Both the position numbers and the translations under genes were made by a program. Positions 1-8,642 of a stretch of 64,000 nt of DNA are shown piece after piece. Location of the stretch: contig NZ_SZQL01000017.1 in NCBI RefSeq assembly GCF_005233845.1, forward strand, positions 46,853 to 110,852, in the 5' to 3' direction. Within the stretch, counting starts at the first letter, position 1. Every line of letters begins with the position of its first letter. The notes beneath the pieces were generated by a model that saw nothing but the letters and a program-made list of their open reading frames with translations, was not told the origin of the DNA and searched no databases. Origin of the DNA: Ilyomonas limi (GTDB lineage: Bacteria > Bacteroidota > Bacteroidia > Chitinophagales > Chitinophagaceae).

Positions 1-585
1 TTGGATGGTTTTGTAGCACGTTTATTCAAAGCCTCCTCCGCTTTGGGTGCACAGTTAGACTCGTTGTGCGATGTGGTAAGTTTTGGCGTGGCACCGGGCT
101 TAATTATTTACGAGTTTTTACGCTTAAGTTTTTCGCAACAGCCCAATGGGTTGGATGTAAGTACAGCCTGGCTGTTACCGGCTTTTATTGTGCCGTGTGC
201 AGGCGCTTACCGTTTAGCAAGATTTAACCTGGATACTTCGCAAAGTACCGGATTTAAAGGCGTTCCCATTCCTGCTGCAGGCTTGCTCATTGCCTCGTTT
301 CCGTTAATTTGGTTTTATAGTAATACACCTGCTATTATCAATTTATTTTTAAATCAATGGTTTTGGTATGCGGTGGTTATCATTGTTAGTTACCTGATGG
401 TTTCTACTTTGCCCATGCTGGCGTTGAAGTTCAAAAATGCATCTGTTAAGGCTTTCACACCGTTCATTATTGTCGCTATCGTTGCCATAGTTTGTGGCTT
501 TTTATTCGGATGGCTGGCAGTGCCGCTTAGCTTTATTGCTTACGTCATTTTATCTTTGCTTTTTAAACCAAAAAATAATCCATGA
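1..585 (+). CDS. pssA: CDP-diacylglycerol-serine O-phosphatidyltransferase, 5' end cut by window
   Basis: This membrane enzyme joins CDP-diacylglycerol and serine to make phosphatidylserine, the precursor of phosphatidylethanolamine. The CDP-alcohol phosphatidyltransferase signature is complete from its DG onward: D2-G3, A6-R7, G16, D20 and D24, spaced exactly as DGx2ARx8Gx3Dx3D. The first Asp of the family motif would lie just upstream of base 1, so the reading frame enters from outside and base 1 is not the start. Several hydrophobic segments follow. The stop overlaps the purS start in an ATGA arrangement, suggesting translational coupling. Class is well supported; the serine specificity is from overall resemblance to bacterial PssA. 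Confidence 0.88.
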   Translation: MDGFVARLFKASSALGAQLDSLCDVVSFGVAPGLIIYEFLRLSFSQQPNGLDVSTAWLLPAFIVPCAGAYRLARFNLDTSQSTGFKGVPIPAAGLLIASFPLIWFYSNTPAIINLFLNQWFWYAVVIIVSYLMVSTLPMLALKFKNASVKAFTPFIIVAIVAIVCGFLFGWLAVPLSFIAYVILSLLFKPKNNP

Positions 586-830
586 AGTATAACGTACAGA
601 TAAAAGTAATGCCGCTGAAAGATTTACTTGACCCACAAGGCAAAGCCGTGATGGGTAGTTTGCAAAATCTGGGTTTGCAAGGCGTGCAGGACGTACGCAT
701 TGGCAAGCACATAACGTTGCAGATAGACGCCAACACTGAAAGTGAAGCCCGAAATGTAGCAGAAGATGCTGCCAAAAAACTGCTCGCCAATCCGGTAATG
801 GAATTTTACGAAATTGAAATGGTGAATTGA
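582..830 (+). CDS. purS: Phosphoribosylformylglycinamidine synthase subunit PurS
   Basis: PurS is the small subunit that bridges PurL and PurQ in the fourth step of purine synthesis, where FGAR is amidated to FGAM. The 82-residue length and the pattern are typical: an N-terminal beta strand, then DPQGKAV near residues 17-23, a central V-x-x-V-R-I-G-K strand and a C-terminal Ala-rich helix ending in N-P-V-M-E-F-Y-E-I. The start ATG overlaps the pssA stop by four bases. No purL or purQ lies next to it, so the partners must be elsewhere in the genome. Confidence 0.93.
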   Translation: MKYNVQIKVMPLKDLLDPQGKAVMGSLQNLGLQGVQDVRIGKHITLQIDANTESEARNVAEDAAKKLLANPVMEFYEIEMVN

Positions 831-857
831 TAATCTGAAATAAATTTTTTCGCCCAT

Positions 858-971
858 GTTCGTGTCTTCACGAACCTGTTTTTGAAATACAAACTATTAT
901 TTTGTTTTGCTGAAAGGCACTTAATAAGCCTCGTGGAGACACGAACCTGAGCAGATAAAAGGTATTTCAAA
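858..971. repeat. Nested inverted repeats in the purS-rsmI gap
   Basis: A perfect 7-bp hairpin GTTCGTG-TCTT-CACGAAC lies at 858-875. A related copy, CGTGGAGACACGAACCTG, follows at 932-949. A 10-bp inverted pair, TTTGAAATAC (881-890) and GTATTTCAAA (962-971), brackets the second copy. The GTTCGTGTCTYCACGAACC pattern looks like a dispersed REP-type sequence, but no further copies were seen in this window. It could also act in transcript folding between purS and rsmI. Confidence 0.5.
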
Positions 972-1010
972 AAGAGCCATTTCCCGAAAATTAAATCAAA
1001 TCACACATTA

Positions 1011-1676
1011 ATGCTGCATCTTGTTCCTACACCGCTTGGCAACTTAAAAGACATTACCTTACGTGCTATCGAGGTATTGCAAAGTGCCGATGTAATATTG
1101 TGCGAGGACACGCGTACTTCTTCCAAATTGCTGCAGCATTACAACATACAAAAACCGCTTTCCCCGTATCATCAACATAACGAACACAAAATTTTACAAC
1201 ATTTGATTGACCAGTTGTCAGGAGGAAAACATTTTGCACTTATCACCGATGCGGGTACACCTGGCATTTCTGATCCGGCTTTTTTATTGGTACGGGAATG
1301 TATAAAAAACGACATTAAAGTTGAATGTTTGCCTGGCGCTACTGCATTCGTGCCGGCATTGGTCAATAGCGGATTGCCAATTAATCGTTTTGTGTTTGAA
1401 GGCTTTTTACCCCTTAAAAAAGGGCGGCATACTTTGCTTACCAAACTGGCTGAAGAAGAGCGCACGATGGTTTTGTACGAAAGCCCTATACGTCTTGTAA
1501 AAACATTAGCGGAATTGATTACTTATTTTGGGGCAGAACGGCAATGCAGCATCAGCCGAGAGTTGACGAAACTATTTGAAGAAAATAAAAGGGGCACCTT
1601 ACAGGAAGTGCATGATTATTTTAAACAAAAAGATGTAAAAGGCGAGATCGTAATAGTGGTGCAAGGAAAAGCATAA
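1011..1676 (+). CDS. rsmI: 16S rRNA (cytidine1402-2'-O)-methyltransferase RsmI
   Basis: RsmI methylates the 2'-OH of C1402 in the ribosomal decoding centre. The tetrapyrrole-methylase fold is clear: V-P-T-P-L-G-N-L near residues 5-12, C-E-D-T-R-T-S near 31-37, I-T-D-A-G-T-P-G-I-S-D-P near 79-90, and a C-L-P-G-A-T-A motif near 105-111 where most family members have L-P-G-P-S-A. A late S-R-E-L-T-K-L-F-E-E stretch is also diagnostic. At 221 residues it lacks the extra C-terminal helices of the enterobacterial protein. It stands alone after a 180-base gap containing inverted repeats. Confidence 0.93.
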   Translation: MLHLVPTPLGNLKDITLRAIEVLQSADVILCEDTRTSSKLLQHYNIQKPLSPYHQHNEHKILQHLIDQLSGGKHFALITDAGTPGISDPAFLLVRECIKNDIKVECLPGATAFVPALVNSGLPINRFVFEGFLPLKKGRHTLLTKLAEEERTMVLYESPIRLVKTLAELITYFGAERQCSISRELTKLFEENKRGTLQEVHDYFKQKDVKGEIVIVVQGKA

Positions 1677-2052
1677 TGTAGTAAAAAATACGGCAACTAT
1701 ATCCAACCATCCGTTCACCTAAAACCATCATATATTGATAAAAAAATACGTCGGTCTTTCCCTATTAATCCCGCGGCAAAAACATTACTACAAAACCATA
1801 CTAAATTATCAACACTTTATACCAGCAAAATTCACTTGTGCTACCAGTAATTGTAGCAAAAGGAATAATGGAAAGATTTTAGCTATGAATACAGTTAAGG
1901 CTGTTACTTTAAAAATACTATTATGGTAATAAACAAAAGAAAGATTGCCAGTTAGGTTATTTTTAAAATACATAAAAAGCAAAGCGATTCAGCATGTTAT
2001 TCGCAGTAAACAAAGATTGTCCTCATAGCGAAGCTTTGTAAATAAATGATTT
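1677..2052. other. Intergenic region, no supported gene
   Basis: About 375 bases separate rsmI from the antiterminator gene. A 64-codon open frame at 1735-1929 has no family-like sequence or start signal and is probably chance. I saw no exact TAnnTTTG element and no strong hairpin. A leader for the downstream polysaccharide genes would be expected here. Confidence 0.5.
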
Positions 2053-2559
2053 ATGGCTGAGAATGAAAAACACTGGTATGCTGTGTACACCCGCCCAAGA
2101 TCGGAGAAAAGAGTAGATACATTGCTGCAAAAGAAATTTATTGAAAGCTGGTGCCCCCTGCAAAAAGTAGTGCGGCAATGGAGCGACAGAAAGAAAACAA
2201 TACTGCAACCGCTTTTTACATCGTATGTGTTTGTGCATGTTACCGGGCGGCAGCGCATTGAAGTATTACAGACCGATGGTGTACTCAACTATGTACATTA
2301 TTTAGGCAAGCCGGCCATCATTAAAGACGAAGAAATTCAGCTCATCAAATCGTACCTTCAGGAAGGAGAAGCAGCTATTACTACGCAATCGTGGGAGTCG
2401 CTGGAAGAAGATATAAAAGTACAGATCACACAAGGTGTTTTTATACAAAATACGGGAACCATTATAAAGAGTGGTAAAAAAACATTGTATGTAAGACTGG
2501 AAAGTTTAGGACAGGTAATGGTCGTAGAATTTCCGGTGCAGCATGTAAAATCCGTTTAG
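2053..2559 (+). CDS. UpxY/NusG-family transcription antiterminator
   Basis: Specialised NusG paralogues of this type, called UpxY in Bacteroides, bind RNA polymerase and allow it to read through long capsule or exopolysaccharide operons. The N-terminal NGN domain begins with W-Y-A-V-Y-T-R-P-R-S-E-K at residues 8-19, and an F-T-S-Y-V-F-V strand follows near residues 55-61. The C-terminal 60 residues resemble a KOW domain, with V-F-I-Q-N-T-G near its start. The position at the head of a sugar-nucleotide/phosphatase group fits that role. Only a few polysaccharide genes follow, so the target operon is short or has been eroded. Confidence 0.87.
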   Translation: MAENEKHWYAVYTRPRSEKRVDTLLQKKFIESWCPLQKVVRQWSDRKKTILQPLFTSYVFVHVTGRQRIEVLQTDGVLNYVHYLGKPAIIKDEEIQLIKSYLQEGEAAITTQSWESLEEDIKVQITQGVFIQNTGTIIKSGKKTLYVRLESLGQVMVVEFPVQHVKSV

Positions 2560-2650
2560 CATAGAAAAAACTTTGAGCAACAGGTGCTGAATTAATATAA
2601 TTTAGTACGTACTGCTTGTGACTTGCAGTTTGAACATTAAAGCTTACATA

Positions 2651-3355
2651 ATGATTTTAGGAACAATATGCTGCATAGGCAACAACAAAGACATGGCAGA
2701 TAAAAGTGCGTTGCTGCTGAATGATAAGCCACTCATTGCTTATACTATAGAGACTACGCATCAATGCAGTATGCTGGATGATGTAATTGTATCTACCGGT
2801 AGTGAGGACATTGCAGCAACAGCTATCCAATGCCATGCAAAAGTCCCTTTTATGCTTCCAGCTCCATTGGCAATGGAGGGGTCATCTAAGTGGCCGGTAT
2901 TATTACATGTTTTAGAAAAATATGAAAAGGAATTTGGGAAAGAAGTCAGCTATATCGTGGATATGGATGTCACCGTTCCGTTTAAAACGGCAGCAGATAT
3001 AGATGGTGCTGTTAAAATGGCTTTGCAGCACCCCGAAACAGATGTCGTAATTACCGGCTATCATTCCCGAAGGAATCCGTATTTAAACATGGTAGAATTA
3101 ACAAAGAAAGGCTATGTTGAAATAGTGAAGAAATTGGATGAACCCGTTGTTAGGTGGCAGGATGCACCTACAGTATTCAGCCTTTCGAATGCTGCATTTG
3201 TAATAAAAAAGTCAGCATTATACAACTACTCGCACTGGAGTCAGGCAGTATGCAGGGTATATGAGATACATAGCAAAAGAGCGTTGGATATTGATGAAGA
3301 AACAGACTATGAATTGATAAAATTTTTACTCAGCCGCCATCCATCTTTTGAATAG
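2651..3355 (+). CDS. CMP-sugar synthetase-like cytidylyltransferase with degenerate nucleotide-binding loop
   Basis: The protein resembles acylneuraminate cytidylyltransferases such as NeuA and PseF, which activate nonulosonic acids with CTP. L-L-N-D-K-P-L-I-A-Y-T-I-E follows the first strand. D-M-D-V-T-V-P-F-K-T stands in for the usual L-D-x-T-S-P-L-R-T, and R-R-N-P-Y-L-N-M-V-E is near-canonical. However, the nucleotide loop, normally A-R-G-G-S-K-G-x-P-x-K-N, reads C-I-G-N-N-K-D-M-A-D-K-S at residues 8-19. The catalytic Arg is therefore replaced, while both Lys remain. I use the ATG at 2651 because family members begin M-I-L-G; an upstream GTG at 2618 is in frame. Activity is doubtful. Confidence 0.75.
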   Translation: MILGTICCIGNNKDMADKSALLLNDKPLIAYTIETTHQCSMLDDVIVSTGSEDIAATAIQCHAKVPFMLPAPLAMEGSSKWPVLLHVLEKYEKEFGKEVSYIVDMDVTVPFKTAADIDGAVKMALQHPETDVVITGYHSRRNPYLNMVELTKKGYVEIVKKLDEPVVRWQDAPTVFSLSNAAFVIKKSALYNYSHWSQAVCRVYEIHSKRALDIDEETDYELIKFLLSRHPSFE

Positions 3356-3508
3356 CATACGGTAGCTATTTTTAACTTAGATATTACGTTGTATTGATCA
3401 ATTATTGAAATACCTTACGCAAATGACAGTGGCTAAAAACTAAAGCTCTAATGATTTTGTCGTCGCAAAGTCTTTGCTAAACCAAGCATATATTTCTCAG
3501 TATAAAAC

Positions 3509-4525
3509 ATGACTTCAAACATTTCCTTTGCTATCGTTGGATGCGGCAATATTGGTCAACGACATGCATTGCACATAAATAACTTTGCAAAGCTTGCTGC
3601 CGTTTGTGATATTGATATTGCTAAGGCAACAGCCTTGGGTAATCAATACCATGTAAATAAGTACTTCTCTTTAGAAGAATTATTAGTAAATGAACCAGCA
3701 GTAGAGGTAATAGCTATTTGCACGCCTAATGGTTTACATGCACCCCAAACAATTGAGTGTTTAAAAGCTGGCCATCATGTAGTATGTGAGAAGCCAATGG
3801 CAATACATATGCCGGACGGTAAACAAATGATTGCAGCAAGCGAACAATACAATAAGTACTTATTTATTGTAAAACAAAACCGTTTTAACAAAGCCGTTGC
3901 CGAAGTAAAGAAAGCTTTAATGCAAAATGCGCTTGGCACTATTTTAAGCTTTCAAATAAATTGCTTTTGGAATAGAGATGAAGCGTATTACCGCAATAGC
4001 TGGCATGGCACGAGAGACCTGGACGGTGGCACATTATTTACACAATTCAGCCATTTTATTGATATACTCTACTGGCTGCTTGGCGATGTAAAAGAAGTGC
4101 AATCCTATTTACAAAACCGGGCACACCCATCGGGCATTGCTTTTGAAGATACCGGTGCAGTCATCCTGCACATGCAAAGTGGCGCCATAGGCACATTAAA
4201 TTATACAGTTAATACTTATAAAGAAAATATGGAAGGCTCATTTACCTTGTTCGGAGAAAAAGGAACCATAAAAATTGGTGGACAATACCTCAATATTATT
4301 CAATATCAAAACATTCAGGATTATGTTTTACCTGTGGTAAATGAACATGGCAAAGCTAATGATTACGGTACTTACAAGGGTAGCATGAGCAACCATGATA
4401 AAGTATATCAGAATGTATTGGATGTATTGCAAAACGGCGCTGCTATCAGCACCAATGCCCATGAAGGTTTAAAGACCGTGGAAATTATTGAAAGAATATA
4501 TGCGGCTAATCTTTTGAATATATAA
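3509..4525 (+). CDS. Gfo/Idh/MocA family sugar(-nucleotide) dehydrogenase
   Basis: This is a cytosolic NAD(P)-dependent oxidoreductase. The Rossmann fingerprint is G-C-G-N-I-G-Q-R-H at residues 11-19, and the family E-K-P motif is E94-K95-P96. The C-terminal alpha/beta domain contains D-L-D-G-G-T-L-F-T-Q-F-S-H-F-I-D, which places the conserved His/Asp near the sugar. The overall pattern resembles the WbpB/WlbA branch that oxidises UDP-GlcNAcA at C3, which would fit the neighbouring polysaccharide genes. The exact substrate cannot be read from sequence. It lies about 150 bases after the cytidylyltransferase-like gene on the same strand. Confidence 0.85.
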   Translation: MTSNISFAIVGCGNIGQRHALHINNFAKLAAVCDIDIAKATALGNQYHVNKYFSLEELLVNEPAVEVIAICTPNGLHAPQTIECLKAGHHVVCEKPMAIHMPDGKQMIAASEQYNKYLFIVKQNRFNKAVAEVKKALMQNALGTILSFQINCFWNRDEAYYRNSWHGTRDLDGGTLFTQFSHFIDILYWLLGDVKEVQSYLQNRAHPSGIAFEDTGAVILHMQSGAIGTLNYTVNTYKENMEGSFTLFGEKGTIKIGGQYLNIIQYQNIQDYVLPVVNEHGKANDYGTYKGSMSNHDKVYQNVLDVLQNGAAISTNAHEGLKTVEIIERIYAANLLNI

Positions 4526-4675
4526 TAAGTACTTTATACTACAGCAGATTTATTAAGCCTGTTGCCCCAGAACGACTTTACTCCTGCAGAAGGATAGCCT
4601 TTAAATTCAGTTAAAATATACTCTCCTATTTCTACCAGCCATTACAATTAACAACCCCTCTCGCTTCATTTATGT

Positions 4676-5425
4676 ATGTTTGCGGATATGCTATCCCTCT
4701 TCCGGTCTTCCAAAGTAGCACCCGATTTATCCTTTATTGGCGCCGACATGCACTCGCATCTGCTGCCAGGCTTAGATGATGGTTTAAAAACAATGGATGA
4801 AACCATTGCCTTCATCAAAGAATTGCACGGCTTGGGTTATCAAAAGTTCATCTGCACACCACATATTATTGCAGACCTGCATCCCAACAGCCCGGCAACT
4901 ATTTTGCCGCGTCTGGAAGAAGTAAAAAGGGCTTTGCGGGAGCAAAACATACCAGTGCAAATTGACGCCGCAGCAGAATATATGGTGGATATAGACTTTG
5001 AAAACAGTATTAAAAGAGGAGACCAACTACTCACGCTTTGCGATAAATACATCCTTATCGAGATGAGTTATATTGCGCCATCCCCCAACATGGAGCAGGT
5101 GATTTTTGAACTGAATATGAAGGGTTTAAAACCCATTATTGCACATCCCGAGCGTTACCTCTATTATCATAACGATTTTGCAAAATACCAGCGCCTTATA
5201 GACCTCGGTGCTGTATTGCAGGTCAATTTGCTTTCGCTGTTGGGCTATTATGGAAAGGGTGTAAAAATCGTTGCTGAAAAACTGATTAAGCAAGATATGA
5301 TACAGTTTGCCGGCACCGATATGCACCATACCAACCACCTCAATGCCTTGCAGGAATTGGCAGCTAAAAAAAGTTTTCACACCCTTTTAACCGGAGCCAA
5401 TTTGCTTAACAAAACACTCCTGTAA
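4676..5425 (+). CDS. CpsB/CapC-type PHP tyrosine-protein phosphatase
   Basis: These metal-dependent phosphatases dephosphorylate the tyrosine kinase that controls capsule chain length and export. The PHP motifs are intact: D24-M-H26-S-H28, then a D-D-G near residues 34-36, T-P-H near 61-63, an E-Y after the Ala run, H157-P-E-R-Y, and G-T-D215-M-H217-H218. The length of 249 residues is normal. There is no matching BY-kinase/Wzc gene in the window. A TATGTTTG promoter-like octamer at 4675-4682 overlaps the first codons, so the in-frame ATG at 4688 is a possible alternative start. Confidence 0.88.
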   Translation: MFADMLSLFRSSKVAPDLSFIGADMHSHLLPGLDDGLKTMDETIAFIKELHGLGYQKFICTPHIIADLHPNSPATILPRLEEVKRALREQNIPVQIDAAAEYMVDIDFENSIKRGDQLLTLCDKYILIEMSYIAPSPNMEQVIFELNMKGLKPIIAHPERYLYYHNDFAKYQRLIDLGAVLQVNLLSLLGYYGKGVKIVAEKLIKQDMIQFAGTDMHHTNHLNALQELAAKKSFHTLLTGANLLNKTLL

Positions 5426-5494
5426 ACAGTTACGGGTAGCACTTCTTTTTAATGCCCGTAGTTCCGCCTTGCATTCATTTCGCTTTGCGCAGCA

Positions 5495-5502
5495 TACATT
5501 TG
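5495..5502 (+). promoter_or_regulatory. Bacteroidota -7 element for the GH3 gene
   Basis: TACATTTG matches TAnnTTTG exactly and ends 22 bases before the ATG at 5525. The best upstream TTG (5469-5471) is 23 bases away, somewhat longer than the usual spacing. Confidence 0.5.
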
Positions 5503-5524
5503 TATAAACAAAATTGCTCCGCTG

Positions 5525-7807
5525 ATGAAAAGAAAAATAGTTACACTCTTGCTCTGCACTGCTTGTTTTTCGTATGCGAATAGTCAGCCGCCTCATGTGA
5601 CTAATAAAACAGCTTTCATCAATAACCTGATGAGTAAAATGACCATTGATGAAAAGATAGGTCAGCTCAATCTGGTAACGCCCGGCGGCGCTGTTACCGG
5701 CTCGGTAGTGAGCCAGGATGTGGATGATAAAATCCGCAACGGTTTGGTAGGCGGTTTATTTGGCATTACCGGTCCTACGGCTGTGCGGCAGGCACAGGAT
5801 ATTGCTGTAAAAAACAGCCGTTTGCATATTCCCTTACTCTTCGGGCTCGATGTGATTCATGGCCATCGTACTATTTTTCCAATACCATTGGGTTTATCCT
5901 GTAGCTGGGATACTGCACTGATAGAACAAAGTGCAGCCATTGCCGCCAAAGAAGCTACTGCTGATGGGCTCAACTGGGCTTTTTCGCCAATGGTAGATAT
6001 TGCCCGCGACCCACGCTGGGGACGTGTGGCAGAAGGCAGCGGCGAAGACCCTTATCTGGGCAGCAAAATTGCAGCCGCTATGGTGCGCGGCTATCAGGGC
6101 AGTAATTACGACAGCGCCATACACCTGATGGCCTGCGTAAAGCATTTTGCACTATATGGCGCTGCCGAAGCCGGCCGGGATTACAACACAGTGGATATGA
6201 GCCGTATTAAAATGTATGAATACTACCTGCCGCCATACAAAGCTGCTGTGGATGCCGGTGTAGGCAGTGTGATGAGCTCTTTTAATGAAATAGATGGCAT
6301 ACCCGCAACGGCAAATAAATGGCTGCTCACCGATTTACTGCGTAAGCAGTGGGGTTTTAAGGGTATTGTTGTGTCAGATTATACTGCCGTAAGCGAAATG
6401 ATTGCACATGGATCAGGCGATTTGCAAACCGTATCGGCCTTAGCTTTAAAAGCAGGCCTGGATATGGACATGGTAAGCGAAGGTTTCCTCACCACATTGA
6501 AACAATCGCTGAAAGAAGGCAAAGTAACAGAGCAGCAAATAAATGTGGCTTGCCGTAGGATACTGGAGGCAAAATACGACCTTGGCTTATTTGCCAATCC
6601 CTATCGGTTTTTGGATGAAAGCCGCGTATTGCGCGATATAATGACCGATGAAAACCGGGCTGCTGCCAGAAATTATGCCGCCCATGCCTGTGTATTATTA
6701 AAAAATACCAACGGTGTTTTACCCTTAAAGAAAAGCGGCACTATCGCATTAATTGGTCCCTTAGCCCAAAGCCAGCGTAATATGCTGGGCACCTGGAGCG
6801 TGTCGGGCGATTGGCAAAAATCGGTAACTATCGACAGTGGTATGAGATATGTGGGTGGTGACAGCGTGAATATTATTTATGCAAAAGGTACCAACATTTC
6901 GGATGATACAGCATTTGCAAAAAGAGTGAATGCTTTTGGCGAAGAAATAAGCATAGACCAGCGCACGCCGCAGGAAATGCTGGATGAGGCGGTAAACATA
7001 GCTAAAAACGCTGATGTAATAGTTGCAGCTTTGGGCGAAGCTGCCGATATGACCGGCGAATCATCGAGCATGACTGATATTAGCTTGCCCGAAAGCCAGC
7101 AAACGTTATTAAAAGCTCTGGTAGCTACCGGTAAACCAGTGGTGGTGGTATTAATGAATGGCAGGCCAATGACATTAACCTGGGAAGACGAACATGTAGC
7201 TGCCATTGTGGATGCGTGGTTTGGCGGCACTGAAGCAGGCAACGGCATTGCCGATGTGTTGTTTGGCAACTACAATCCTTCGGGAAAAATAACCATGACT
7301 TTTCCGCGCAATGTGGGGCAAATTCCCATTTATTACAACCACAAAAACACAGGTCGCCCCTACATAGAAGGACAAGGCACCAAGTTTAAAAGCGATTATC
7401 TGGATGTAACCAACGATCCGTTGTATCCTTTTGGTTATGGCTTAAGTTATACCACTTTCAGCTATTCTGATGTAAGCCTCGATAGCAATACTATAAGCGG
7501 TAATCAAACATTAAAAGCAACCGTTACGGTTACCAATACCGGTGCTGTTGCCGGCGAAGAAACAGTGCAACTGTACATTGGCGACCCGGTAGCAAGTGTA
7601 ACGCAGCCGGTGAAGAAATTAAAGGGTTTTCAAAAAATAATGCTGCAACCCGGCGAAAGTAAACAGGTAATATTTAATATTACCTCTGACGATTTGAAGT
7701 TTTACAACAGCGATTTGAAGTATGTTTTTGAACCAGGTACATTTATTATCCATATCGGACCAAATTCGCGCGACGTAAAATCGGCAATGGTGAACTGGGA
7801 TAAATAA
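5525..7807 (+). CDS. bglX: Periplasmic GH3 beta-glucosidase (BglX-like)
   Basis: This exported glycoside hydrolase removes terminal beta-linked glucose or related sugars with retention. A signal peptide occupies about the first 20 residues (ending S-Y-A-N-S-Q). The N-terminal (beta/alpha)8 domain contains G-L-D-V-I-H-G, R-D-P-R-W-G-R, K-H-F-A, and the nucleophile in I-V-V-S-D285-Y. The C-terminal alpha/beta domain carries the likely acid/base, E512, in D-M-T-G-E-S-S-S. The last 100 residues form a fibronectin III-like domain with the usual Y-P-F-G-Y-G-L-S-Y-T-T-F lead-in. The 760-residue length matches BglX. The gene is monocistronic and closes with a strong terminator. Confidence 0.92.
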   Translation: MKRKIVTLLLCTACFSYANSQPPHVTNKTAFINNLMSKMTIDEKIGQLNLVTPGGAVTGSVVSQDVDDKIRNGLVGGLFGITGPTAVRQAQDIAVKNSRLHIPLLFGLDVIHGHRTIFPIPLGLSCSWDTALIEQSAAIAAKEATADGLNWAFSPMVDIARDPRWGRVAEGSGEDPYLGSKIAAAMVRGYQGSNYDSAIHLMACVKHFALYGAAEAGRDYNTVDMSRIKMYEYYLPPYKAAVDAGVGSVMSSFNEIDGIPATANKWLLTDLLRKQWGFKGIVVSDYTAVSEMIAHGSGDLQTVSALALKAGLDMDMVSEGFLTTLKQSLKEGKVTEQQINVACRRILEAKYDLGLFANPYRFLDESRVLRDIMTDENRAAARNYAAHACVLLKNTNGVLPLKKSGTIALIGPLAQSQRNMLGTWSVSGDWQKSVTIDSGMRYVGGDSVNIIYAKGTNISDDTAFAKRVNAFGEEISIDQRTPQEMLDEAVNIAKNADVIVAALGEAADMTGESSSMTDISLPESQQTLLKALVATGKPVVVVLMNGRPMTLTWEDEHVAAIVDAWFGGTEAGNGIADVLFGNYNPSGKITMTFPRNVGQIPIYYNHKNTGRPYIEGQGTKFKSDYLDVTNDPLYPFGYGLSYTTFSYSDVSLDSNTISGNQTLKATVTVTNTGAVAGEETVQLYIGDPVASVTQPVKKLKGFQKIMLQPGESKQVIFNITSDDLKFYNSDLKYVFEPGTFIIHIGPNSRDVKSAMVNWDK

Positions 7808-7924
7808 TTAAGTAAGCTGCAAGTAGGATGCTTAGAACTAAATGTACATTGTGAAATAGAATCAGACTTTTTGAAACCATATAGGCGCGAAGAACACTCG
7901 CAAGCACCAAGTGTTTTAGAAAAT

Positions 7925-7961
7925 AAAAGGCTCAGAACCTTCAAAAGTTCTGAGCCTTTTT
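7925..7961. terminator. Bidirectional intrinsic terminator
   Basis: A perfect 14-bp stem AAAAGGCTCAGAAC / GTTCTGAGCCTTTT (7925-7938 and 7947-7960) encloses an 8-base loop. It has T- and A-runs on either side and lies between the convergent GH3 and HAD genes. Confidence 0.9.
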
Positions 7962-7994
7962 CATGCGCTTTTATTACACTTTATATAACCCGAT

Positions 7995-8642
7995 TTATAT
8001 CCTCTCAAACAACCAGTTGCTAAAGTCCTTTACCGTATAAAACAATTCATCCGGCTGTAATGCTTTTAAGCTTTCGGGCGCTGTAGTTTCGGCCCACGCT
8101 GCCGCAACTACCGGAATGCCTGCTTTTCTGCTTGCAATAATATCGCTGGGCGCATCACCAACATACAATGCTTCCTCTTTTTGTACTTCTTTAAATGCCT
8201 CCAGAATTAATTGGATACCATTTGCCTTTTGTGGTCCTGCGGGTGAGCCGGTTTCAATTATTTCAAAGAAAGGTGTCAACTCAAAATGTTTTAAAGAAAT
8301 AGCAGTGCTGTGTTTGCCTTTGCCCGTAACCATGGCAATACGCACACCTTTACCTTGCAACATTTTCAATACTTCTTTAATACCATCAAATGGCAGTGGA
8401 CACATCTCGTGCAAACTTTCGTAATGATGTAAGTAATCTGCTATGCCCTTATCGTAATGCCCGGGAGCTAAAGCCATAATAGTTCCCTCTTCAGAAGGTC
8501 CGAAAGTGGCGATGATTTCAGCATCAGTAATTGTATGTTTTATTAATGGCTCTATTGATTGGCGAAATGCTTCAATACAAAGTGGTAAGGTGTTTGCCAA
8601 TGTTCCATCAAGGTCAAAAATGACTGCTTTTATTGTAGGCAT
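7995..8642 (-). CDS. HAD-superfamily phosphatase (phosphoglycolate phosphatase-like)
   Basis: This is a soluble phosphatase of the HAD subfamily I, beta-phosphoglucomutase/Gph type. Motif I is D10-L-D12-G-T near the N-terminus. Motif II Thr is in M-V-T-G-K-G-K, motif III Lys is in P-Q-K-A-N-G, and motif IV is Y-V-G-D-A-P-S-D. The helical cap domain lies between motifs I and II. The substrate cannot be assigned from sequence. It is transcribed towards the GH3 gene and shares its terminator. No clear -7 element was found upstream. Confidence 0.88.
   Translation of the reverse strand: MPTIKAVIFDLDGTLANTLPLCIEAFRQSIEPLIKHTITDAEIIATFGPSEEGTIMALAPGHYDKGIADYLHHYESLHEMCPLPFDGIKEVLKMLQGKGVRIAMVTGKGKHSTAISLKHFELTPFFEIIETGSPAGPQKANGIQLILEAFKEVQKEEALYVGDAPSDIIASRKAGIPVVAAAWAETTAPESLKALQPDELFYTVKDFSNWLFERI

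Noticed and set aside
1735..1929. 64-codon plus-strand open frame
   Set aside because: No domain-like pattern, no promoter or conserved-looking features, in an otherwise AT-rich gap.
6877..7269. 130-codon minus-strand frame inside the GH3 gene
   Set aside because: Antisense to conserved GH3 sequence, with no domain of its own.
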